From Serinicoccus kebangsaanensis (GTDB taxonomy: Bacteria > Actinomycetota > Actinomycetes > Actinomycetales > Dermatophilaceae): a stretch of 64,000 bases of DNA. Shown in pieces: positions 7,888 through 14,843 of the stretch. The stretch is from positions 345,313 through 409,312 of the forward strand of contig NZ_VSLG01000002.1 in NCBI RefSeq assembly GCF_008919445.1, written 5' to 3'. The position numbers and the translations under genes were made by a program. Under the pieces are notes generated by a model, which searched no databases, was not told the origin of the DNA, and saw only the letters and a program-made list of their open reading frames with translations. The stretch's first letter is position 1. The number at the start of each line of letters is the position of its first letter.

Positions 7888-8406
7888 ATGCCGAACAAGA
7901 CGATCTACGTCTCCGACGCCGACCTCGCGGTCTTCGCCCGGGCGCAGGAGCTCACCGGCGGCAACCTGTCGGCGGCCATCTCCACCGCCCTGCACCGCCT
8001 GGTCGACGCCGAGGAGGGCCGGCTCGCCGGATACCAGGAGATCTCGGTCCCCGTGGGCACCGGCGGCGCCCGGTGGCGGCGGTTCCACGGCGTGCTCCTC
8101 GTCGACTGGCACTCCGCGACGGGGGAGGGAGAGGAGCACTACCGCGTCTTCCGCACGCGGGGCGGACGGTATGCCGTGCACGTCGCCCGATCCGCCAGCT
8201 ACGTCCACCGCGCGGGCAAGGACGGCCAGCTGACCGGCTGGCGCAAGCACTTCGCCACCGACCAGCAGTGGGGCGAGATCCCCGCCTCGGCCGCGCTCGA
8301 CGTCTACGACACCCTCGACGACCTCCGCGCGGGGGTCCCGGCCGACCTGGCCGCACTCGTCGAGGAGATCCCCACCGAACCCGAGGTCGAGGACCTCGAC
8401 ATCTGA
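7888..8406 (+). CDS. EXLDI family protein
   Basis: A 172-residue protein ending EPEVEDLDI, the C-terminal signature that names the EXLDI family. The N-terminal 50 residues (KTIYVSDADLAVFARAQELT, then NLSAAISTALHRLVDAEEGR) look like a ribbon-helix-helix DNA-binding module. The middle region is a family-specific beta-rich segment. Members of this family are characteristically encoded beside DrrA/DrrB-type ABC exporters, exactly as here. A role as local transcriptional regulator of the exporter is likely. ATG start, with the operator region directly upstream. Confidence 0.85.
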   Translation: MPNKTIYVSDADLAVFARAQELTGGNLSAAISTALHRLVDAEEGRLAGYQEISVPVGTGGARWRRFHGVLLVDWHSATGEGEEHYRVFRTRGGRYAVHVARSASYVHRAGKDGQLTGWRKHFATDQQWGEIPASAALDVYDTLDDLRAGVPADLAALVEEIPTEPEVEDLDI

Positions 8407-8455
8407 GCGCTCCACGGCGTCGCCGGGAGCGCCGGCGACGACCCACAGGAGCACC

Positions 8456-9229
8456 ATGTCCACCACCTCACCCGCGGCGATCGAGATCACCGGTCTCCGC
8501 AAGGCCTACGCCCGTCAGCTCGTGCTCGACGGGCTGGACCTCACCGTCCCGCTCGGCACGGTCACCGCGCTGCTCGGCGCCAACGGAGCCGGCAAGACGA
8601 CCACCGTCTCGATCCTCTCGACCCTGGTCCCGGCGGACGCCGGGAGCGCCACCGTCCTCGGTCACGACGTGCGGTCCCAGCCCGACGCCGTGCGCCGGCT
8701 CATCGGCCTGACCGGACAGCTGTCGGCGGTGGACCCGCTGCTGACCGCCCAGGAGAATCTGCGCCTGATGGCGGACCTGCGGCTGCTGCCGCGGTCACGA
8801 CGACGCCACCGCGTCGACGAGCTGCTCGAGACCTTCGGTCTCGCAGCGGCACGGCGCACCCCGACGCAGGCCCTCTCCGGAGGGATGCGCCGCAAGCTGG
8901 ACCTGGCCATGACCCTCGTCGGCGACCCCAGGGTCGTCTTCCTCGACGAACCCACCACCGGCCTGGACCCGCGGGCCAGGCGCGACCTGTGGCAGCAGGT
9001 CCGCGAGCTCGTCAGCGACGGGACCACCGTGCTGCTCACCACGCAGTACCTCGAGGAGGCCGACCAGCTCGCCGACACCGTCGCCGTCCTGCACGGAGGA
9101 CGGCTCGTCGCGCACGACACCCCGGCAGGTCTCAAGACCGCGCACGACGCCGGGAGCCTCGACGACGTCTTCCTCGCCCTCACCGACCCAGAGGCCCCGT
9201 CCACCGACCAGCACGAGGAGATCGCCTGA
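8456..9229 (+). CDS. ABC exporter ATP-binding protein, DrrA-like
   Basis: A 257-residue ATPase. Walker A is GANGAGKTTT near residue 43, the signature is ALSGGMRRKLDLAMTLVG, Walker B is VVFLDEPTTGLDPRAR, and the switch region is TTQYLEEAD. These are diagnostic of the daunorubicin-resistance/DrrA branch. An AGGAGC sequence precedes the ATG. The stop codon overlaps the permease ATG by one base (TGATG), showing coupling. Likely exports a drug or lipid; the substrate is unknown. Confidence 0.92.
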   Translation: MSTTSPAAIEITGLRKAYARQLVLDGLDLTVPLGTVTALLGANGAGKTTTVSILSTLVPADAGSATVLGHDVRSQPDAVRRLIGLTGQLSAVDPLLTAQENLRLMADLRLLPRSRRRHRVDELLETFGLAAARRTPTQALSGGMRRKLDLAMTLVGDPRVVFLDEPTTGLDPRARRDLWQQVRELVSDGTTVLLTTQYLEEADQLADTVAVLHGGRLVAHDTPAGLKTAHDAGSLDDVFLALTDPEAPSTDQHEEIA

Positions 9230-10065
9230 TGACCGCCGCCGCCCTCACCCACACGGCCGGCCCCACCGGGCCGACCGTCGCTCTGCGCCACCTGCTCACG
9301 ATGGCCCGGCGCAGCCTGCTGCGGATGGTGCGCTACCCCTCGCTCACCGTGCTGCTGGTCGTGACCCCGATCATCCTGCTGCTGCTCTTCGTGTATGTCT
9401 TCGGCGGCGCCATCGGGGCCGGCGTGGCACCCGGCGTGGTCCCGGGGGCGGCCGGGCGCGCCGCCTACCTCGACTACATCACCCCCGCCGTGCTGGTCAT
9501 GACGGCCGCCAGCATCGCCCAGTCCACGGCCATCAGCGTGGCGATGGACATGACGGGCGGGGTCGTCACCCGGCTGCGGGCCATGCCGGTCGCCTCGGTC
9601 GCCGTGCTGGGCGGCCACGTGGTCGGTGCCCTGGTGCAGACCCTGCTCGCCTCGGGCGCGGTGCTCGGGGTGGCCGCGCTGCTGGGCTTCCGGCCGGCCG
9701 CCGACCTGGTCGGGTGGGTGGCCCTGCTCGGGTTCTTCACCCTCCTGGCCGTGATGCTCACCTGGATCTCGGTGGCGATGGGTGCCGCCGCCGGGTCGGT
9801 GGAGACGGCGTCCAACACCCCGATGGTGCTGCTGCTCCTGCCCTTCCTCAGCAGCGGCTTCGTGCCGGTGGAGACGATGCCGGCCGCCGTCCGGGTCTTC
9901 GCCGAGCACCAGCCCTTCACCCCGGTCATCGAGACCATCAGGGGGCTGCTGGTGGGCCAGCCGGCGCCGACCTCGACCACCATCGCGGCTGTGGCCTGGT
10001 GCGTGGGCCTGTCGGTGCTGGGCTGGTGGTGGGCGCGGAGGTCCTACCGGCGCCAGCGCGCCTGA
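9229..10065 (+). CDS. ABC-2 permease, DrrB-like
   Basis: A protein of 278 residues with six predicted helices, the first after RMVRYPSLTVLLVVTPIILL. The cytoplasmic EAA-like segment DMTGGVVTRLRAMPVASVAVLGGHVV and the C-terminal NTPMVLLLLPFLSSGFVP match the DrrB/ABC2_membrane family. The start at 9229 is fixed by the TGATG junction with the ATPase; upstream in-frame sequence belongs to the ATPase in another frame. It forms the export channel with the preceding ATPase. Confidence 0.92.
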   Translation: MTAAALTHTAGPTGPTVALRHLLTMARRSLLRMVRYPSLTVLLVVTPIILLLLFVYVFGGAIGAGVAPGVVPGAAGRAAYLDYITPAVLVMTAASIAQSTAISVAMDMTGGVVTRLRAMPVASVAVLGGHVVGALVQTLLASGAVLGVAALLGFRPAADLVGWVALLGFFTLLAVMLTWISVAMGAAAGSVETASNTPMVLLLLPFLSSGFVPVETMPAAVRVFAEHQPFTPVIETIRGLLVGQPAPTSTTIAAVAWCVGLSVLGWWWARRSYRRQRA

Positions 10066-10077
10066 GGGCGGTCTGGG

Positions 10078-10593
10078 TCAGTCGCCGAAGACGCCCCAGC
10101 AGAGGTGGTCGCGCCGTGCCTGGTCCTCGAGGACGAGCCGGCGGAGCTCGTCGGGCACCTGCTCGCGCTGCCAGTCCCGCTCCCGGAGGCGGGCCTCCTC
10201 CCGGTCCTCGTCCCCGGCGGAGGCCATGACGGCCCGGATCGCGTAGGCGGCAGCGCCCAGGTCGTGCTCGGCGACGTGCGGGACCGCGGCCGCCTGGCCG
10301 GCGGCATACGCGGCGAGGCGGGCGGCGCCGGACAGCGGACGGGCTGCTCCCATCGCGTGCCCGGCCGAGGCGCGGGAGGCCATCATCCGCATCCGGCCGT
10401 CGGCCCAGGCCCGCGCGCCGGCGATCGCCTCGCGGGGTCTGGCGTCGTCGGGGGCCTCGGTCTCGAAGGCCGGCAGCACGTGCTCGGCGCACGACGCGGC
10501 CCACCGGGCCAGCAGCTGGTGGTGGTCGTCGCTCAGCGTGCCGCCGCGGCGGGTCGTGACGAGCCGTGGGTCGCGGACCGGGTGCAGGATCAC
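10078..10593 (-). CDS. Imm5-like putative immunity protein
   Basis: About 171 residues from GTG 10593, which overlaps the upstream gene's stop as GTGA and gives the family-typical N-terminus VILHPVRDPRLVTTRRGGTL. The remaining sequence is helical, with repeated short Ala-rich helices (ARAWADGRMRMMASRASAGH, AAYAIRAVMASAGDEDREEA). This resembles the Imm-5-like family, often annotated as putative immunity proteins of polymorphic toxin systems. No cognate toxin is encoded nearby. It ends 12 nt from the convergent drrB-like gene. The function is inferred from resemblance only. Confidence 0.65.
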   Translation of the reverse strand: MILHPVRDPRLVTTRRGGTLSDDHHQLLARWAASCAEHVLPAFETEAPDDARPREAIAGARAWADGRMRMMASRASAGHAMGAARPLSGAARLAAYAAGQAAAVPHVAEHDLGAAAYAIRAVMASAGDEDREEARLRERDWQREQVPDELRRLVLEDQARRDHLCWGVFGD

Positions 10594-11027
10594 GCGTCGT
10601 CCGTGCCGTCGTGCCGTCGGTGCCATCGGCGGGCGGCGGCACGATGCGCGTCGCGCAGCAGCGTGCGCAGCTCGTCGGCCGTGGCCGGGCCGGGTGCGAC
10701 GACGCTGACCCAGCCGTGGGCGGCATACACCGGGTGGGCGATGAGGACATCACGGCGGGTCGGGTCCGCGGGCGGGTCCTGACCTCGTCGACCGGCGTCG
10801 ACGTTCACCCTGACGACGCCGCGGCCCAGCCCGGACGGCGGTTCGCCGGGGTAGTCCTTGGTGACGATCGTCGCGAACGGCTGCCCGGGCGGCAGGATCC
10901 CGTCCGGGGCGTAGTAGAAGAACTCGTCACCCCAGGCGAGCTCCGGGCTCCCGTCTCCGGGCTGCGGCCGCAGGGTCAGGACGCCGTCGAGACCCTGGAC
11001 GAACTGGCTGATCTCCTCATGGCTCAT
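10590..11027 (-). CDS. DUF6194-like protein
   Basis: A 145-residue soluble protein with the sequence ELAWGDEFFYYAPDGILPPG and, near the end, VLIAHPVYAAHGWVSVVAPG; this pattern fits the DUF6194/MmcQ-YjbR-like group of small actinobacterial proteins of unknown role. The start ATG is close to the divergent MerR gene, with only 40 nt between the two starts. It is coupled to the following Imm5-like gene. I cannot assign a reaction. Confidence 0.65.
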   Translation of the reverse strand: MSHEEISQFVQGLDGVLTLRPQPGDGSPELAWGDEFFYYAPDGILPPGQPFATIVTKDYPGEPPSGLGRGVVRVNVDAGRRGQDPPADPTRRDVLIAHPVYAAHGWVSVVAPGPATADELRTLLRDAHRAAARRWHRRHDGTDDA

Positions 11028-11067
11028 GACTAAAGTGGATCATTGAAGTGGGTGTGGAGGGTTGAGG

Positions 11068-11742
11068 ATGAGGACGATCGAGGTGGCCCGAGCCGCGGGG
11101 TGCTCCGTGCAGCAGGTGCGCAAGCTCGAGGCGCTTGGCGTCCTGCCCCCGGTCCCCCGCACGTCTTCGGGCTACCGGAGGTATGCCCCGGCGCACCTCT
11201 CGTGCGTCCTCGCCTATGCGGCGCTCGCCGCGGCGGTCGGACCGTCGGGTGCGCGCGACCTGATGCAGACCCTGCACACGGACGTCGGTCGGTTCCTGAC
11301 GCGACTGGACCTAGCGCACGCCCGGTTGGCCTCCGACCGGGCCGACCTGGACGAGGTCTCGCAGGCGATGCGCGCGATCGGCGCCGACCCGGTCGGGGAC
11401 GCGGTCGCGGCCGACGACCTGTCCGTGGGGGAGCTGGCGCTCGCGATCGGGGTGCGTGGCTCGACGCTGCGGCACTGGGAGGCGGAGGGGCTGCTGCACC
11501 CGGGTCGCGCCGAGGCGATGCGGGGCGCCCGTCGTTACGGGCCGGCGGCGGTGCGCGACGCCCGCCTGGTGCAGCAGCTGCGCCTGGCGGGCTACGGCAT
11601 ACCGGCCGTGCGGTCGTTGCTGCCGCGACTCCAGCACGAGGTGGACGCCGCGGACGCACTGACCCGGCGCCGCGAGGCGCTGGCTGCGCGCAGCCGGGCG
11701 CTCGTGCGCGCCGCGGCCCACCTGCACCCGGTGCTGGGGTGA
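11068..11742 (+). CDS. MerR-family regulator with two HTH modules
   Basis: A 224-residue protein. Residues 1-45 form one MerR winged-helix half (IEVARAAGCSVQQVRKLEAL, then SGYRRYAPAHL). A second complete MerR-type module begins near residue 115 (LSVGELALAIGVRGSTLRHW, GLLHPGR, RRYGPAAVRDARLVQQLRLA). Each carries the family's W/KLE-LG and RRY signatures, so the gene looks like an internal duplication. There is no Cys-rich metal site at the C-terminus. ATG 11068 follows GGAGG at 11056-11060. It is divergent from the DUF6194/Imm5-like pair and probably controls it. The gene ends 13 nt before the convergent copA. Confidence 0.82.
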   Translation: MRTIEVARAAGCSVQQVRKLEALGVLPPVPRTSSGYRRYAPAHLSCVLAYAALAAAVGPSGARDLMQTLHTDVGRFLTRLDLAHARLASDRADLDEVSQAMRAIGADPVGDAVAADDLSVGELALAIGVRGSTLRHWEAEGLLHPGRAEAMRGARRYGPAAVRDARLVQQLRLAGYGIPAVRSLLPRLQHEVDAADALTRRREALAARSRALVRAAAHLHPVLG

Positions 11743-11755
11743 TGGTGCGCCCGGA

Positions 11756-13972
11756 TCAGGCCCGTCCGAAGCCCCTGAGCCGCAGGCTGTTGAGCACCAC
11801 CAGCACCGAGGACAGCGCCATCGCGCCACCCGCGATCAGCGGGGTCAGCAGGCCGAAGGCGGCGAGCGGGATGGCCAGCGTGTTGTAGCCGAAGGCCCAC
11901 ACCAGGTTCTGCTTGATGATCGACAGGGTGCGACGGGACAGTCCGATGGCGTCTGCGACGGCCTCGACGTCCGAGCGCATCAGCACGATGTCGGCGGACT
12001 CGGCGGCGACATCGGTGCCTGAGCCCATCGCCATCCCGAGGTCGGCCTGCGCCAGCGCTGCGGCGTCGTTCACGCCGTCGCCGACCATCGCCACGACGCG
12101 TCCCTCGCGCTGCAGCCGCTCGACGGCCGCGAACTTGTCCTGGGGCAGCACGTCGGCGGTGACGTCGGCCGCCTCGATGCCGACCTGCTGGGCGATGGCC
12201 GCGGCGGTCCGGGGGTTGTCGCCGGTGAGCAGGTAGGGCCGCAGGCCCAGGTCACGCAGCCGCTGCACCGCCCGCGGCGACGACTCGCGGGCGGTGTCGG
12301 CGACGGTGACCGCGGCGCGCGCGGTGCCGTCCCAGCCGACGAGGACGGTGGTGCCGTCGGCGCGCTCCGTCGCCTCCACCAGGACCTCGGGCACGACGTC
12401 GAAGAGGCTGGCCCGCCCCACGGTGACGACCGTGTCCTTGAGCGTCCCGCGGACCCCGAGGCCCGGCAGGCTCACGACGTCGTCGGCCCGGACCAGCGTC
12501 ACCCCGCGCTCGCGGGCACCGGCGACGATGGCGCCGGCCACCGGGTGCTCGCTCCCGGTCTCGACGCTGGCGGCGGCCTTGAGCGCGGCGTCCTGGGGCA
12601 GCGACCCGGCGGTCACGACGTCGGCGAGCACCGGGTGACCGGTGGTCAGCGTGCCCGTCTTGTCCAGCACGACGGTGTCGACCCTGCGCGTGGACTCCAG
12701 GATCTGCGGGCCCTTGATGAGGATGCCCAGCTGGGCGCCGCGCCCGGTGCCGGTGAGCAGGGCGGTCGGCGTGGCCAGCCCGAGCGCGCAGGGGCAGGCG
12801 ATGATGAGCACCGCCACCGCGGGTGCCAGGGCCTCGGTGAAGGTATGCCCGGTGACCAGCCACAGGACGAAGGTCAGGGCCGCGATCACCAGGACGGCGG
12901 GCACGAAGACGGCGGAGATCCGGTCGGCCAGGCGCTGCACCGGTGCCTTGCCGGTCTGGGCCTGCTCGACGAGCCGGGTGATCCGGGCCAGCGTGGTCTC
13001 GGCGCCGACCCGGCTGGCCTGGACGATGAGGCGGCCGTGGCCGTTGACCGTGGCACCGGTGACCGTGTCCTGCGGGCCGACCTCGACCGGCATCGACTCG
13101 CCGGTGACCATGGAGGCGTCGATGGTTGAGCGCCCGGAGAGGATCGTCCCGTCGGTGGCGACCTTCTCGCCCGGGCGCACGACGAACCGGTCGCCGACCA
13201 CGAGCTCCCCGATCGGCACCCGGTGCTCGCTGGTGGCCATCGCGCCGCTCCCGGCCTCCTGGCGCAGCACCGCCACGTCCTTGGCGCCGAGCTGCAGCAG
13301 GGAGCTGAGGGCGGAGCGCCCCTGGGCCTTGGCCCGGGCCTCGATGAACCGCCCGATGAGCAGGAAGGCGGTGACCACCGCGGCGGTCTCGAAGTAGAGG
13401 TCCTCGGTGAAGCCGGTGAGCAGCGCGAGCACGGACCAGCCGAAGGCGGCGGTGATGCCGACCGACACCAGGGTGTCCATGGTGGAGGCACCGTGCCGGG
13501 CGTTGACCGCGGCGGCCCGATGGAAGGGCCAGGCGGCCCAGAAGTAGATCGGCGCGGTGAGCAGCAGCTGCAGCCAGTGGCCGGTCATCCCCAGCGCGTC
13601 CCGCACCGGCGGCACCATGTGCACGAGCACGACGAGCAGGGCCAGCGCGCTGGCCACGACCATCCGCAGCCGCAGCGACCCGCTTCCCACGAGGTCGTGG
13701 GTCATTTCCGGCGCCTCACCCGGGCTCTCGTCCTCGAGGGGGGTGGCGCCGTACCCGGTCTGCTCCACGACGCCCACGATGTCGGTCACCGAGAGCGCGG
13801 AGGGGAAGCTGACGCTGGCCTTCTCCGTGGCGAGGTTCACGCTGGCCTGCACCCCGTCGACCTTGTTGAGCTTGCGCTCGATGCGCGCCGAGCAGGAGGC
13901 GCAGGTCATCCCGCTGATCGCGAGGTCGACGTGCTGGTCCTCGCCGGGTGCGCTCGTGGTGGTGCTGCTCAT
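11756..13972 (-). CDS. copA: Copper-exporting P1B-type ATPase
   Basis: A 738-residue heavy-metal P-type ATPase. One N-terminal metal-binding domain carries MTCASC; the transmembrane metal site is CPCALGLATPTA; the phosphorylated aspartate is D437 in DKTGTLTTGHP; HP motif (SEHPVAGAI) and MVGDGVNDAAALAQADLGMA complete the ATP-binding and hinge regions. CPC plus the adjacent CsoR regulator and CopZ chaperone point to Cu(I) efflux across the plasma membrane. It is last in csoR-copZ-copA, separated from copZ by a 32-bp tandem repeat. Overall length is normal for the family. Confidence 0.95.
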   Translation of the reverse strand: MSSTTTSAPGEDQHVDLAISGMTCASCSARIERKLNKVDGVQASVNLATEKASVSFPSALSVTDIVGVVEQTGYGATPLEDESPGEAPEMTHDLVGSGSLRLRMVVASALALLVVLVHMVPPVRDALGMTGHWLQLLLTAPIYFWAAWPFHRAAAVNARHGASTMDTLVSVGITAAFGWSVLALLTGFTEDLYFETAAVVTAFLLIGRFIEARAKAQGRSALSSLLQLGAKDVAVLRQEAGSGAMATSEHRVPIGELVVGDRFVVRPGEKVATDGTILSGRSTIDASMVTGESMPVEVGPQDTVTGATVNGHGRLIVQASRVGAETTLARITRLVEQAQTGKAPVQRLADRISAVFVPAVLVIAALTFVLWLVTGHTFTEALAPAVAVLIIACPCALGLATPTALLTGTGRGAQLGILIKGPQILESTRRVDTVVLDKTGTLTTGHPVLADVVTAGSLPQDAALKAAASVETGSEHPVAGAIVAGARERGVTLVRADDVVSLPGLGVRGTLKDTVVTVGRASLFDVVPEVLVEATERADGTTVLVGWDGTARAAVTVADTARESSPRAVQRLRDLGLRPYLLTGDNPRTAAAIAQQVGIEAADVTADVLPQDKFAAVERLQREGRVVAMVGDGVNDAAALAQADLGMAMGSGTDVAAESADIVLMRSDVEAVADAIGLSRRTLSIIKQNLVWAFGYNTLAIPLAAFGLLTPLIAGGAMALSSVLVVLNSLRLRGFGRA

Positions 13973-13995
13973 CTCAGGTCCTCCTGCCTGTCGCC

Positions 13996-14083
13996 GGCCG
14001 GGCGTCGCGTGTGGTTGCGGTGGGCCCGACCGGGCGTCGCGTGTGGTTGCGGTGGGCCCGACCGGGCGTCGCGTGTGGTGGCC
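13996..14083 (+). repeat. 32-bp tandem repeat family C, array 1 (2.7 copies)
   Basis: Three head-to-tail copies of a 32-bp unit, starting near 13996, 14029 and 14061, the last partial. The conserved part is ACCGGGCGTCGCGTGTGGTT followed by GC; the rest of each unit (GGTGGGCCCG) is the same within this array but different at the other two arrays (44301-44426 and 45956-46043). It fills the whole copZ-copA gap and ends directly against the copZ stop codon. Confidence 0.9.
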
Positions 14084-14323
14084 TCAGGCCTGGGCGGTGT
14101 AGCCAGCTTCCTCGACGGCCGCACGCGCGGCGTCGAGCGACAGGGGGCCGTCGGAGACGACGAAGACCTCGGTGTCGCCACCCTTGACCAGGTCGTCGAC
14201 GCGCACCTCGAGCACGCCCTCGACCTCCTTCAGCTCCTCGGTCACCGAGGCGACGCAGTGGCCGCAGGTCATCCCCGAGACGACGAGCTTGGTGGTCTGG
14301 TTCTGCAGCGGGGTGTCGGTCAT
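14084..14323 (-). CDS. copZ: Copper chaperone, heavy-metal-associated domain
   Basis: A 79-residue single HMA domain with the metal-binding motif VSGMTCGHCVASV. It is likely a cytoplasmic Cu(I) carrier delivering metal to CopA or to CsoR. It lies between csoR and copA on the same strand, about 75 nt after csoR. The ATG is preceded by AAGGAGC. Length and motif are normal for the family. Confidence 0.93.
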   Translation of the reverse strand: MTDTPLQNQTTKLVVSGMTCGHCVASVTEELKEVEGVLEVRVDDLVKGGDTEVFVVSDGPLSLDAARAAVEEAGYTAQA

Positions 14324-14397
14324 GGTGTGCTCCTTCGCGGGTCGGTATGCGGTGGGTCGGCGGCACCCTTGGCCGCCAGATGAGGACGTGGACCGGC

Positions 14398-14685
14398 TCA
14401 GCTCCGGACGAGCCGGGCGATCGCGGCGGAGGCCTCCCGGACCTTCTCGTCCTTGGCCTGCTCCGACTCCGCGGCGGCGTCGACGACGCAGTGGCCGATG
14501 TGGTCCTCGAGGAGGCCCAGGCTCACCGCCTGCAGCGCCTTGGTGGCGGCGCTCACCTGGGTGAGCACGTCGATGCAGTAGGTGTCGTCCTCGACCATCC
14601 GGGCGATCCCCCGGACCTGGCCCTCGATGCGGCGCAGGCGCTTGAGATAGTCGTCCTTGGAGCCGGTGTATCCGTTCACAGCCAT
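14398..14685 (-). CDS. csoR: Copper-sensing repressor CsoR
   Basis: A 95-residue all-helical CsoR/RcnR-family repressor starting MAVNGYTGSKDDYLKRLRRI. The Cu(I) ligands of the C-H-C motif are visible: Cys in DDTYCIDV and His and Cys in EDHIGHCV. The ATG at 14685 is preferred; the open frame continues upstream but through the operator. The operator CATACCC-N5-GGGTATG lies 9-27 nt before the start, so the gene represses itself and the downstream copZ-copA until copper binds. Confidence 0.93.
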   Translation of the reverse strand: MAVNGYTGSKDDYLKRLRRIEGQVRGIARMVEDDTYCIDVLTQVSAATKALQAVSLGLLEDHIGHCVVDAAAESEQAKDEKVREASAAIARLVRS

Positions 14686-14693
14686 GGCAACAG

Positions 14694-14712
14694 CATACCC
14701 CCTCTGGGTATG
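14694..14712 (-). promoter_or_regulatory. CsoR operator
   Basis: CATACCCCCTCTGGGTATG is a perfect 7-bp inverted repeat with a 5-nt centre. It matches the known CsoR operator form (TACCC/GGGTA half sites around a short GC-rich centre) and lies directly upstream of csoR. Its half-sites also each contain or nearly contain the iterated hexamer GCATAC/GTATG. Confidence 0.85.
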
Positions 14713-14843
14713 TTGTCGAGTCCTCTTCGCCCGCCGTCCTGGATACAGGGACCGGAGACCGCGCCCATCGCGGCCCGCCGGTGCGCGCAGGGGGTGCGGT
14801 CGACCGCTTGACCAGGTCTGATCAGGAGCGGGAGGCTGAGCCG

